From the NCBI GenBank assembly GCA_026692885.1, contig JAPLNJ010001029.1, positions 1 to 16,369 on the forward strand: a stretch of DNA of 16,369 bases, in the 5' to 3' direction. Shown piece after piece: positions 7,300-15,365 of this stretch; positions within the stretch are counted from its first letter, which is position 1; every line of letters starts with the position of its first letter. This DNA comes from Planctomycetota bacterium. Its GTDB lineage: Bacteria > Planctomycetota > Planctomycetia > Pirellulales > Pirellulaceae. The position numbers and the translations under genes are program-made. Below the pieces are notes generated by a model, which saw only the letters and a list, made by a program, of their open reading frames with translations, had not been told where the DNA came from and did no database searches.

Positions 7300-7396
7300 G
7301 TAGGGTGGGCCAAGTACTCGCGGCCCACCCATTCTAAGAAAATGGCCTGGCTTTCGCTGGTGGGCCGCAAGTACTTGGCCCACCCTACGATTTTTT
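7300..7396 (+). terminator. Long inverted repeat with T6 tail: terminator or MITE-like element
   Basis: The 30-bp arm at 7300-7329 pairs with 7359-7388 with one mismatch, around a 29-nt loop. Both arms contain GTAGGGTGGGCCAAGTACT. Six Ts follow at 7391-7396, so the structure should end transcripts from the grpE-yacG block. The near-perfect symmetry and length exceed a normal terminator and look more like a small mobile inverted-repeat element. The remaining sequence at 7212-7299 shows nothing recognisable. Confidence 0.75.
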
Positions 7397-7420
7397 CACA
7401 GGCTCTCCGCGTGATGGCAG

Positions 7421-7450
7421 GTCGTCACGGCGGAGCGTGACGACTATACT
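7421..7450 (+). promoter_or_regulatory. Dyad operator and possible -10 box for the membrane-protein gene
   Basis: GTCGTCACG (7421-7429) and CGTGACGAC (7436-7444) form a perfect 9-bp inverted repeat with a 6-nt spacer. It is directly followed by TATACT (7445-7450), a good -10 hexamer. Seventeen bases before it, TCGTCA (7422-7427) is a weak -35. If this is the promoter, the dyad covers the -35 to -10 region, a natural place for a repressor. This is inferred from symmetry and spacing only. Confidence 0.35.
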
Positions 7451-7503
7451 TGCGACACTTGTTTCTTCGGCTGTCCTTGGCGACTTCTCAGGAGGAGTCT
7501 GGC

Positions 7504-8790
7504 ATGTCGGAACCGCGGGATGGCGTGCGGGAAATCTGTTGGCGCAGCATCTGTCCTTGGCTGATCCTCTTCCGGACGTTTGCCATTGCGACGTCGTTGC
7601 CGGTGTTGCTGCTGGCGACCAGCGGTGCACTGCTCACCCCGCTCGGTTGGCGCGTGGGTGAGTCGCTGTTTGTCGACGAGCAATCGCTGCAGGACCAGCC
7701 GGGCTTTCGGCAAGTCCTGGAGCTGAATCGACGCTGGCCGGGCGCCCCTGCCGCTCTGCCGGTCCCCAACGCCGGTGGGTTTCCCAAGTCGGTGGGAGAG
7801 ATCCTGCGAACGGAACCGAATCCAGTGGAGCCGCTGTTCTTGCGTTTTGTGCAACCGGCCTGCCAGGTGTTCTGGTTCGGTTGTCGTCTGCCGGTAACGC
7901 ATGTCGCGTACTATCTGTTCGGCCTGTTTTGGATGCTGCTGGTCTGGGCGTTTTTCGGCGGGGCCATCACGCGAATGGCCGCCATGAAGTTGGGGCGGGA
8001 GGAAAGAATCGGCCTGCGCTCGGCGCTCCGACATGCATGGCGCAGACTGGGAGCCTATGTGGCGTCGCCCGTCTTTCCGCTGTTTGGCGTGCTGCTCGCC
8101 GGTTTGCCGGTATTGGCCATGGGTGTCTTGTTGCGTCCTGACTGGGCGGTGCCGGTGGTGGGGCTGTTTTGGATCGTGGCTTTGTTGTGCAGCCTGGTGA
8201 TCACCATCCTGTTGCTGGGCCTCCTGTTCGGTTGGCCGCTGATGTGGGGAACCATCGCCTGCGAGCCGAGCGGCGATGCATTCGAGGCCTTCAGCCGTAG
8301 CTATTCCTATACCTTCCAACGGCCGCTGCACTATCTCTTCTACGCCCTGCTGGCCGCGTTATTCGGCGGCCTGGGCTGGTTGCTGGTGTACCATTTCTCG
8401 GAAGCGGTGATTCACTTCGCCGATACGGCCGCTGCCATCGGGGCGGGCGGGGAACGCTGGGAGGAAATTGAACGCCTCCGCCAAGGAGCCGAAACCGGGC
8501 ACACTGGCATCCTGCTTGGCAGTCACTGCATCAACTTCTACGCCGGTCTGGTGCGCAGTGTCGCGACGGGCTTTGGGTATAGCCTGTTCTGGTGTTTGAC
8601 CGCAGCTATCTATCTGCTGCTGCGGCGCGACGCGGATCAAACTGAGTTCGACGAAGTCTTCGTCGAGCAGGAAGACTTGGCCTACGAACTGCCGCCGCTG
8701 CCCACGGACCAGGCCGGCGTGCCAGGCGTCCCGGAGGAAGCAACGGATGGGCAGGCGGGCGAAAGCCCAGTCTCGCCGCCGGGGCCTTGA
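7504..8790 (+). CDS. Polytopic inner-membrane protein of unknown function
   Basis: The protein is 428 aa and carries about six membrane-spanning stretches, near residues 27-48, 133-157, 189-210, 216-248 (long, probably two passes), 275-298 and 350-375. Between the first and second spans lies a ~85-residue loop. The C-terminus (about residues 385-428) is acidic then Pro/Gly-rich and soluble. The segment SGDAFEAFSRSYSYTFQRPL before the fifth span resembles conserved planctomycete membrane proteins, but I know of no assigned function and see no catalytic motif. The ATG at 7504 has a very strong AGGAGGAG (7490-7497) six bases upstream. An in-frame TTG at 7450 has nothing to support it. The gene stands alone between a strong terminator and a repeat region. 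Confidence 0.85.
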   Translation: MSEPRDGVREICWRSICPWLILFRTFAIATSLPVLLLATSGALLTPLGWRVGESLFVDEQSLQDQPGFRQVLELNRRWPGAPAALPVPNAGGFPKSVGEILRTEPNPVEPLFLRFVQPACQVFWFGCRLPVTHVAYYLFGLFWMLLVWAFFGGAITRMAAMKLGREERIGLRSALRHAWRRLGAYVASPVFPLFGVLLAGLPVLAMGVLLRPDWAVPVVGLFWIVALLCSLVITILLLGLLFGWPLMWGTIACEPSGDAFEAFSRSYSYTFQRPLHYLFYALLAALFGGLGWLLVYHFSEAVIHFADTAAAIGAGGERWEEIERLRQGAETGHTGILLGSHCINFYAGLVRSVATGFGYSLFWCLTAAIYLLLRRDADQTEFDEVFVEQEDLAYELPPLPTDQAGVPGVPEEATDGQAGESPVSPPGP

Positions 8791-8834
8791 TCAGAACGTT
8801 GCGAAATACTGGCAGTGATATCCCGGGAGTTCGC

Positions 8835-9227
8835 TGCCCCCGGCTTGCCCCTCGTCGTTAGACACAAGTTTTCGCCCCGATAGGGGCAGCCACATAACAG
8901 CCCAGCGGCAGAGCGGAGCGGCGTTAGCCGCGTAGCGCCGCCCTGGGTTATGGAAGTATCAGGAGCGCCAGCCCTGAAGGGGCGAAACAAGCCAGCGCAG
9001 CACAACCACGCCACAATCCTTAGTCAAGAACCAGATCCATCTTGTTTGAAGACGAACGACATGTGTGGGACCTACCGATTTGTTTCGCCCTTTCAGGGCT
9101 ATTGGGATGAATCGATACCGTACCCAGGGCGGCGCTCCGCGGCTGTCGCCGCGACGCTCTGGGCTGATTTGTTAGTGCCCCTTTGGGGCGGAAGATGTGT
9201 CTAACGATGATGGGCAAGCCGGGGGCA
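8835..9227. repeat. Inverted pair of ~150-bp dispersed repeats
   Basis: The left arm at 8835-8990 aligns with the reverse complement of 9080-9227 along its whole length. The outer 32 bases agree at 30 positions and the inner 21 at 20, while the middle is more diverged. Each arm has its own internal stems: a CGCCCC/GGGGC pair near the outer end, and AGCCCAG/CCCTGGGT flanking a GC-rich inner hairpin. The spacer at 8991-9079 shows nothing recognisable, and no open frame is convincing. The pair fills most of the gap between two + strand genes. The divergence between arms suggests two separate insertions of the same element, not one recent palindromic event. Confidence 0.8.
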
Positions 9228-9304
9228 TTTTCTCTTGGGCGGTCCGAGTTGGCGTGGACCTGGGGGGCAGCCACGTGTTACGCTGTCCGTATAGAAAGCG
9301 GCCC

Positions 9305-10048
9305 ATGATCCACGTCCGTCAGTTATTCAAGTCCTATGCCGATCTGCGTCAGGGCCAGATCGTCGCCTTAGCCGGCATCACCTTCGATGCCTTGCCGGGA
9401 CAAGTGTACGGACTGCTCGGCCCCAACGGTGCAGGCAAGACGACCGCCCTGCGAATTCTCGCCACGATGCTGAAACCCACCGGTGGCAGTGTTACCGTCA
9501 ACGGCTTCGACGTGGTCGCTCAGGCGGCCAGTGTGCGCCGACAAATCGGCTTCGTTTCAGCCAGCACGGCGGTATACGACCGTATGTCCGCCTGGGAGAT
9601 GGTCGAGTATTTCGGTCTGCTGCACGGAATCCCTCCCGTCACGCTTCGCGCACGCATGGAGTCCATCTTCGCTCGGTTGCAGATGAACAACATCCGCGAC
9701 TTGCTGGGCGCCAAGATGTCCACCGGCATGAAACAGAAGGTCTCCATTGCGCGAGCGATCGTGCACGACCCGCCGGTGCTGATCTTTGATGAAGCCACCG
9801 CCGGCTTGGACGTGTTGGTGGCCCGCGCGTTGTTGAAGAACGTGGCCGAGTTACGCGACCAGGGCAAATGCGTGATCTTTTCCACGCACATCATGCGTGA
9901 AGCGGAACGTCTCTGCGATCGCGTCGCGATCGTGTCTGACGGCCACATTCTGGCGGAGGGCACGCTGGAAGAACTACGAGATACCCACGGAGAGCAGGAT
10001 CTGGAAGAGCTGTTCTTTCGCCTGATCTCGGATTCGACTCTCCAATGA
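9305..10048 (+). CDS. natA: ABC transporter ATP-binding protein, NatA type
   Basis: This is a cytoplasmic ATPase powering an ABC-2 type exporter; in Bacillus, NatAB exports sodium ions, but the substrate here is not known. The product is 247 aa, about the family's usual size. Walker [10 protein letters not shown] is at residues 39-47. The signature loop is MSTGMKQK (138-145), the NatA variant of LSGGQ. Walker [13 protein letters not shown] is at 158-169 with catalytic E163, and the switch histidine is H195 in FSTHIM. All ATPase elements are intact. ATG 9305 was chosen because it opens directly into [11 protein letters not shown], the normal family start. The in-frame extension back to 9197 runs into repeat sequence. 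The TGA overlaps the next gene's ATG (ATGA), so the two are translated together. Confidence 0.93.
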   Translation: MIHVRQLFKSYADLRQGQIVALAGITFDALPGQVYGLLGPNGAGKTTALRILATMLKPTGGSVTVNGFDVVAQAASVRRQIGFVSASTAVYDRMSAWEMVEYFGLLHGIPPVTLRARMESIFARLQMNNIRDLLGAKMSTGMKQKVSIARAIVHDPPVLIFDEATAGLDVLVARALLKNVAELRDQGKCVIFSTHIMREAERLCDRVAIVSDGHILAEGTLEELRDTHGEQDLEELFFRLISDSTLQ

Positions 10049-12255
10049 ACTGGACAAACGTCAAACTGATCTGGCAGCGCGAGGTCCGCGATCAATTGCG
10101 CGACCGGCGAACGATCTTTACGATCGCCGTGTTGCCCGTGCTGTTGTACCCCTTGCTCGGCATGAGTTTTCTGCAGATCACGCAGTTCATGAAGGAGCAT
10201 CCAACGTCTGTCTGGGTCATCGGTTCCAGCGACTTACCGGAGGAACCCCAACTCCTGGCGGAGCATGACTTCCAGGTTGAATTCTGTCCCGCGGAAGAAA
10301 ATCGGCTGCTGAAACTCACGGTGGCAGCGACAGGTCCTGTTCAGGATCAACCCGACGAGTTACGAGATCTGGCCCAGCGCCAAATCCAGGATGGCACGTA
10401 TGACGCGGTCCTTTACTTCCCGCCCGGCTTTGCTGACGGGGTGAGTCAGTACCGGGCGGACGTCAGCTCCGGGACGACGCCCGCCTCCGCGAGTTCACAG
10501 GATGCACCGCTGCCGGTCCCTCAACCGGTGATCTACGTCAATTTGGCGAACGACAGGTCTTGTATCGCCTATGACCGTTTGGAGCGAGTGCTGAATCGCT
10601 GGCGAAAGGCAATTGTGCGGCAGAACCTGATCTCCCGCCACGTGCCCGAGGATGCAACCGATCCATTCCAGGTGAACAGCACCGATCTCTCCGAAGAGGT
10701 GCACCGTCGAGCGGCCATCTGGTCGAGATTACTGCCCTTCGTCGTGCTCATCTGGGCCTTGACCGGGGCCTTCTACCCGGCCATCGATCTGTGCGCGGGG
10801 GAAAAAGAGCGAGGCACTCTGGAAACCCTGTTGAGCAGTCCGGCCGACCGCCGCGAAATCGTCTGGGGAAAACTGCTGACCGTGATGTCCTTCAGTGTGG
10901 CCACCGCCCTGTTGAATCTGCTCAGCATGGGCGTGTCAGCCACTTTCATCGTGCGCCAGATCGCCCAACTTCCGGACCTCGGCGGCCGGTTCAGCCTCGG
11001 ACCTCCGCCGCTCTCCGCCGTAGGTTGGCTGCTCCTAGCGGTCCTGCCAATTTCGGCGTTGTTCAGTGCCCTGACCCTGGCAATTGCGGCCTTCGCGCGA
11101 AGTTCCAAGGAGGGCCAGTACTACCTGATGCCCCTGCTGCTGATTACCTTTCCCCTGATGACCCTGCCGATGTTACCCGCCGTCGCGTTGGATTTGGGGA
11201 CGAGCTTGATTCCGGTCACGGGCATGCTGCTTTGGCTGCGCGTCCTGATCGAGGGCGAGTATGTCGAAGCGGTTCGTTTTGCGCTGCCCGTGATTGGCAT
11301 CACAACCGTCTGCTGTTGGGCGGCCCTGCGCTGGGCGGTGCGGCAGTTCGAGAATGAATCGGTGTTGTTTCGGGAGAGCGAGCGTTTTGGGCTGGGGATC
11401 TGGCTGCGGCATTTGGTGCGAGACAGTGACGCCACGCCGTCCGCCGCTCAGGCGATTTCTTGCGGCGTGTTGTTGCTGCTGGCCACGTTCTTCGCCAGTT
11501 TGCGCGCCGCCATCCCTACCACCTGGATCGATTTCGCGAGGATCGTCCTGGTGACTCAGATCGGCTTGATCGCCACGCCCGTGCTGCTCATGACGCTCGT
11601 GTTGACACGCAGTCCGCGGCGTACCTTGTTGCTAGTCCTACCTCGCTGGTCCGCCGTGCCAGCCGCCTTTCTGCTGGCGGTAACGCTTAATCCCTTGGCC
11701 GCCAAGATGGTCGAGTTCATCAGCACGACCTACCCACTCAGCGAGGACGTCCGCCGATCTCTGGAATCGATGGTGACGATGCTCGGCGAGGCACCCCCGA
11801 TTTACGTAGTTCTGCTGATCGGCCTGACACCGGCGATTTGCGAGGAACTGGCGTTTCGAGGCTTCATTCTTTCCGGCCTGCGGCAGATGGGCAGCAAGTG
11901 GGCCGCCATCGTGATCAGCAGCTTGTTCTTCGGTCTGACGCACGGGCTGTTGCAACAATCAATGGCGGCGACCGTCGTGGGCGTCGTGATCGGCTACGTC
12001 GTCGTCCAATCCGGTAGCCTCGTGCCCGGCATGGTCTTTCACTGTACCCACAATTCCTTGTCCGTGCTCACCGGACGCGTGACGCCCGCGGTGCTCGACG
12101 CCCATCCCTGGTTGAATTGGATCTTTTGCCCCGCGGGCCCCGAGGCTGCTGGCTATGCGTATCACTGGGCCTGGCTGGTACCTGGGGCAGCGGTGGGGGC
12201 TGGCATCCTGCTTTGGTTTCGGCAGTTGCCACGGGGCGCAGGAACGGGTTCGTAG
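10045..12255 (+). CDS. natB: NatB-type ABC-2 permease fused to a CPBP intramembrane protease domain
   Basis: The 736-aa membrane protein has two parts. The first is an ABC-2 permease: a membrane span near residues 25-48, a large extracytoplasmic domain to about 225, then several spans. It includes [12 protein letters not shown] starting at residue 252, the conserved cytoplasmic coupling segment of NatB exporters. The C-terminal ~170 residues are a CPBP (Abi, CAAX-protease-like) domain with all three motifs: EELAFR at 600-605, FGLTH (F629, H633) and HCTHN at 666-670. The metal-binding Glu and His residues are intact, so it could be an active intramembrane peptidase. It overlaps the ATPase gene by four bases. 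The natural guess is that export and proteolysis act on one substrate, perhaps a peptide; this is not shown by the sequence. The stop is TAG at 12253-12255. Confidence 0.92.
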   Translation: MNWTNVKLIWQREVRDQLRDRRTIFTIAVLPVLLYPLLGMSFLQITQFMKEHPTSVWVIGSSDLPEEPQLLAEHDFQVEFCPAEENRLLKLTVAATGPVQDQPDELRDLAQRQIQDGTYDAVLYFPPGFADGVSQYRADVSSGTTPASASSQDAPLPVPQPVIYVNLANDRSCIAYDRLERVLNRWRKAIVRQNLISRHVPEDATDPFQVNSTDLSEEVHRRAAIWSRLLPFVVLIWALTGAFYPAIDLCAGEKERGTLETLLSSPADRREIVWGKLLTVMSFSVATALLNLLSMGVSATFIVRQIAQLPDLGGRFSLGPPPLSAVGWLLLAVLPISALFSALTLAIAAFARSSKEGQYYLMPLLLITFPLMTLPMLPAVALDLGTSLIPVTGMLLWLRVLIEGEYVEAVRFALPVIGITTVCCWAALRWAVRQFENESVLFRESERFGLGIWLRHLVRDSDATPSAAQAISCGVLLLLATFFASLRAAIPTTWIDFARIVLVTQIGLIATPVLLMTLVLTRSPRRTLLLVLPRWSAVPAAFLLAVTLNPLAAKMVEFISTTYPLSEDVRRSLESMVTMLGEAPPIYVVLLIGLTPAICEELAFRGFILSGLRQMGSKWAAIVISSLFFGLTHGLLQQSMAATVVGVVIGYVVVQSGSLVPGMVFHCTHNSLSVLTGRVTPAVLDAHPWLNWIFCPAGPEAAGYAYHWAWLVPGAAVGAGILLWFRQLPRGAGTGS

Positions 12256-12275
12256 CGGAAGTCGTGAGACTTCCG
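12256..12275 (+). other. GNRA-loop hairpin right after natB
   Basis: CGGAAGTC-GTGA-GACTTCCG is a perfect 8-bp stem with a GTGA (GNRA) loop, starting at the first base after the natB stop codon. It has no T-run. It could protect the 3' end or mark termination on the + strand. Confidence 0.55.
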
Positions 12276-12295
12276 ACGTTTCGCGAACTAGCGGC

Positions 12296-12315
12296 CCGAA
12301 TTCTCACGAATTCGG
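12296..12315 (-). other. GNRA-loop hairpin downstream of the BBP7 gene
   Basis: CCGAATTC-TCAC-GAATTCGG is a perfect 8-bp stem. Read on the - strand its loop is GTGA, again a GNRA tetraloop. It lies 21 bases past the - strand stop of the BBP7 gene. With the hairpin at 12256-12275 it gives each of the two converging genes its own GNRA-capped 3' structure. Confidence 0.55.
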
Positions 12316-12335
12316 CTACGGCTTTTCCCGTACGT

Positions 12336-13532
12336 CTACCACCTGGCTTCGAGGCCGAGGCTCACACCGTGGAGCAACACGCCACCGCCGCTGAAGAGCT
12401 GATTGCCGGCGTGTTCCAGTTCGGAGAAATCGAGCTGATCCGGTGCCAGGGCCACACCCTCGATGGCGAGGAGATTGTAGCCTGTCCTGAGTCCCCAGAC
12501 GTTGGTGAGCTGATAGATTCCAGAGAGACTGATTTCGCCAACGAAGGCGACTCGGCCGCCCCCGGCGGATTCGTCCCGCCAGAGCGGGTTCGGGACCGCA
12601 TCGACGATTTGTTGCTGTTGCTGGGCATCGTTGAGATAGATGCCGGCCTTGCCCGTGGCTTCCAGGCTCCAGCGGCCCCGGCAGCGTCGCCAGCGGGCCC
12701 CCAATTGCGCCCCGTAGAGATTGTTACTGGTGTCGACTTGGTACAGTCCCTTAAACGGTGGATTACCGCTAAGCGGAGGACCACTGTCGGCGCTAGTCGT
12801 TCCGTGGATCTGAAGCGTCTCGTTGAGATTCAGGTAGCGGAATCCAGCCATCCACTCGAAGGATCGTCCAGACATTTTGCAGTCACCGCAATCACTGTAG
12901 CAGCAACGACAACAAACCAGGTTCAGGTCGACCGAATGCAGTTGCGACGAGTAGTCGATGCCGATCCAATCAGCGTCGCGAAAGACGTTGTTGATCTTGC
13001 CTAATGGAACGGGGATCGTTAGCCGCGTGTAGTCGCCAGGCTTGTCGTCAGGCCTGAATGCAGAGACTCTGCTCATGGTGCTCCACAGGCCGAGGTAGGA
13101 GGACTCGACGGCCCAGCCATCCCGCAGTCGGGCACCCAGCAGAGCCCGCACGCCGGGTTCAAACCCGAACTGGAGATCTGGGGTGGAGATGACAGTAGAT
13201 GTGATTGTTGAGGTGCCACCAACGTTGGTGACGGCGAGGACGAGCGGCTGCGCAGCACTGCCGTTGTTCCGCTCCAGGAACAAACTCTCCACGGAGCCAT
13301 AGACAGAGGGACACAGGGAACAAGAGGGCGCAGCGAATTGGTCGTACACGCTCACACAGGGTGCACCGTCGTTCGGCTGAATGTGGTCAGCGTCGTCAAC
13401 GGGGCCGTCCGCCAGGCCAACCTCAGCCACCGCAGGGTCTTCTAACTCCTGTCCCAACAACCGTGTCATGCTGCTCGCGGTAAGGACCCCAAACAGGATC
13501 CACACGGCCACTTGTCGGGCATTCATGGCCAT
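12336..13532 (-). CDS. BBP7-family outer-membrane beta-barrel protein
   Basis: This is a 398-aa exported protein with features of the planctomycete BBP7 family (PF07585), thought to form outer-membrane beta barrels. An N-terminal signal sequence spans about residues 7-27 (VAVWILFGVLTASS, with cleavage likely near LLGQ). A family-typical first strand, SVYGSVESLFLERNN, starts near residue 76. Alternating strands follow (EWMAGFRYLNLNETL, LYGAQLGARW), and the protein ends in LHGVSLGLEARW with a terminal aromatic residue. Nine cysteines are visible, six clustered at 207-218, which is odd for an outer-membrane protein. ATG 13532 was chosen over TTG 13535 because AAAGGA lies ten bases upstream. The gene converges on natB. 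The function is not known beyond the barrel fold. Confidence 0.88.
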   Translation of the reverse strand: MAMNARQVAVWILFGVLTASSMTRLLGQELEDPAVAEVGLADGPVDDADHIQPNDGAPCVSVYDQFAAPSCSLCPSVYGSVESLFLERNNGSAAQPLVLAVTNVGGTSTITSTVISTPDLQFGFEPGVRALLGARLRDGWAVESSYLGLWSTMSRVSAFRPDDKPGDYTRLTIPVPLGKINNVFRDADWIGIDYSSQLHSVDLNLVCCRCCYSDCGDCKMSGRSFEWMAGFRYLNLNETLQIHGTTSADSGPPLSGNPPFKGLYQVDTSNNLYGAQLGARWRRCRGRWSLEATGKAGIYLNDAQQQQQIVDAVPNPLWRDESAGGGRVAFVGEISLSGIYQLTNVWGLRTGYNLLAIEGVALAPDQLDFSELEHAGNQLFSGGGVLLHGVSLGLEARW

Positions 13533-13606
13533 CAACCTCGATTCCTTTCAAGGGAGCACGGGCGAGTCTCGCCACACTAGAAGTCGGCCACGACTGGGCA
13601 CGAAAG

Positions 13607-13683
13607 CCACGAATTTGCGAGTCTGCAACAGAGCTTGCCCAGGCAAGAGAACCACGATTCTGCGATTATGTGACAGAGCTTGC
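13607..13683. repeat. Two 32-bp imperfect direct repeats upstream of the BBP7 gene
   Basis: The segments 13607-13638 and 13652-13683 match at 26 of 32 positions and both end in ACAGAGCTTGC. They repeat every 45 bases, about four helical turns, and lie 75-150 bp upstream of the BBP7 start. They could be regulator sites or just repeat debris. I found no clear promoter hexamers for the BBP7 gene. The stretch 13684-13803 shows nothing recognisable. Confidence 0.5.
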
Positions 13684-13803
13684 GCAGCCGTCAGAATTGG
13701 ACTACGGCCTTCCGCATCGCCTCGCAAGCAGGCGACTACGCCCCACGCCGACTCGCAATCCGAAGTTTGCGTCGTGAAGGCTTGATCTTGGGGTGACCGA
13801 AAT

Positions 13804-13885
13804 GGTGGCGTAAGCTTCCAGCTTGCGTTTGACGCGATGAATCGAAAGGCAAGCAGGATGCTTACCCCACTTTCTAGCCTTGAAG
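13804..13885 (-). repeat. 82-bp dispersed hairpin repeat, copy B
   Basis: This is the inverted counterpart of 273-354: identical length, 78 of 82 bases the same and no gaps. It includes the same long internal hairpin. Here the right arm occurs only once, without the 16-bp tandem expansion seen in copy A. It sits between the purB 3' end and the region upstream of the BBP7 gene. Confidence 0.8.
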
Positions 13886-13894
13886 CCTCGGAGT

Positions 13895-13915
13895 GCGGGA
13901 ACGAGCTTGTTCCGC
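13895..13915 (-). terminator. Weak hairpin just after purB
   Basis: GGAAC (13898-13902) and GTTCC (13909-13913) pair around a 6-nt loop, extendable by two G-C pairs with a single bulge. It begins two bases past the purB stop codon on the - strand. There is no T-run, so it is only a weak terminator candidate. Confidence 0.3.
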
Positions 13916-13916
13916 C

Positions 13917-15365
13917 TTAGACCCGCACGTCCGCTGAGATCGCGTCACTCGTGGCATAACGTTGGCGGATGGGCGCGACCACGTCGCGAACAAACTCGTC
14001 CACCTGCTGCGGCGCGCGGCCAACGAATTGAGCGGGCTCCAACGCCGCAGAGAGGTCGACCTTGGCGAAGGCCGGATCAGCCGTCAAACGTTCGATCAAG
14101 TCATTCGCCTGGCCTTCGAGTTTGACCCTCGCCGCCGCCGCCTGACTGTGCTGCCGAATCCGCTCGTGCAGTTCCTGGCGGTCGCCGCCCGCGGCCACAG
14201 CGGCCATCAACACGTTTTCGGTGGCCATGAACGGCAGTTCTTCCCGCAGATGCTGGGCAATGACTTGCGGATAGACGGCCAACCCTGTCGCGACGTTCTG
14301 ATACAGAATCAGAATCGCATCGACAGCCAAGAACGCCTGCGGCAGGACCAAGCGTCGATTGGCGCTGTCGTCCAGAGTCCGCTCCAGCCACTGCGTCGCC
14401 ACGGTCTGGGCCGTGCTGGACTGCACGCTGATCACGTACCGCGCCAGCGAGCAGATGCGTTCAGCCCGCATCGGGTTGCGTTTGTAAGCCATTGCCGACG
14501 AGCCAATTTGTTGCTGCTCGAACGGCTCTTCGAGTTCCTTGCGGCTGGCGAGCAGCCGGAGGTCCGTGGCCATCTTGTGAGCCGACTGGGCGATGCCCGA
14601 CAACGCGTCCAGGACTTGCGCATCCACCTTGCGGGTATAGGTCTGCCCGGTCACCGCATAGGTCGCGTCGAAGCCCATGTTGCGAGCGACGAGTTGTTCC
14701 AGCCGCCGGCACTTGTCGTGATCCCCTCCGAACAACTCCATGAAGCTGGCCTGCGTGCCGGTCGTCCCTTTGACGCTGCGGGCCTGCAATTGGCCCAACC
14801 GATGTTCCAGTTCGTGCAAGTCCAGGACCAAGTCGTACGCCCAGAGCGTCGCCCGCTTCCCGACCGTCGTGGGCTGAGCCGGCTGGAGGTGCGTGAAGCC
14901 CAGGCAGGCCAGCTCACGGTACTTGACGGCAAACGTGGCGAGCCGGTCAATCACGGCGGCCACACGCCGGCAGAGCAGCTGCAGCCCTTCGCGGAACAGG
15001 ATCAAGTCCGTGTTGTCCGTGACGTAGCAGCTGGTCGCCCCCAAGTGAATAATCGGGCCGGCGGTGGGGCAGACATCCTGATAGGTGTGCACATGCGCCA
15101 TCACATCGTGCCGGAACTGGCGTTCGTAGCGGGACGCGGCTGCGAAATCGATGTCGTCCACGTGGGCTCGGAGCTCCGCGATCTGCTGGTCGCTGATGGG
15201 CAGGCCCAACTCCTGTTCGGCCTCGGCCAGCATGACCCACAGCCGGCGCCACGTGCCGAACTTCTTCTGGTCGCTCCAGAGGTAGCTCATTTCGCGCGAA
15301 GCGTAACGCGTATTCAGGGGATTCTCGTAACGGTCGTGGGTCAGCTCGTTAGACATAGGGGTCAC
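13917..15365 (-). CDS. purB: Adenylosuccinate lyase, animal-like (ADSL) type
   Basis: This enzyme catalyses two fumarate-releasing steps in purine synthesis: SAICAR to AICAR, and adenylosuccinate to AMP. The 482-aa product has the fumarase/aspartase-superfamily signature [11 protein letters not shown] at residues 288-298, containing the catalytic serine loop. It also has [10 protein letters not shown], the histidine segment [16 protein letters not shown], the [10 protein letters not shown] loop, and GQTYTRKVD. Long runs closely resemble vertebrate ADSL ([39 protein letters not shown]), rather than the shorter ~430-456-aa bacterial PurB of Bacillus or E. coli. GTG 15365 overlaps the upstream gene's stop (GTGA). 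An in-frame ATG at 15356 is an alternative start. No ribosome-binding site is visible, which fits translational coupling. No key residue is missing. Confidence 0.96.
   Translation of the reverse strand: MTPMSNELTHDRYENPLNTRYASREMSYLWSDQKKFGTWRRLWVMLAEAEQELGLPISDQQIAELRAHVDDIDFAAASRYERQFRHDVMAHVHTYQDVCPTAGPIIHLGATSCYVTDNTDLILFREGLQLLCRRVAAVIDRLATFAVKYRELACLGFTHLQPAQPTTVGKRATLWAYDLVLDLHELEHRLGQLQARSVKGTTGTQASFMELFGGDHDKCRRLEQLVARNMGFDATYAVTGQTYTRKVDAQVLDALSGIAQSAHKMATDLRLLASRKELEEPFEQQQIGSSAMAYKRNPMRAERICSLARYVISVQSSTAQTVATQWLERTLDDSANRRLVLPQAFLAVDAILILYQNVATGLAVYPQVIAQHLREELPFMATENVLMAAVAAGGDRQELHERIRQHSQAAAARVKLEGQANDLIERLTADPAFAKVDLSAALEPAQFVGRAPQQVDEFVRDVVAPIRQRYATSDAISADVRV

Noticed and set aside
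7450..7503. TTG at 7450 as the start of the membrane-protein gene
   Set aside because: It has no ribosome-binding site and overlaps the -10-like box; ATG 7504 has AGGAGGAG at ideal spacing.
9290..9295. TATAGA as a -10 box for natA
   Set aside because: It would leave only a few bases of leader and has no matching -35.
9197..9304. In-frame N-terminal extension of natA
   Set aside because: It begins in the ~150-bp repeat and has no family similarity; ATG 9305 gives the normal start.
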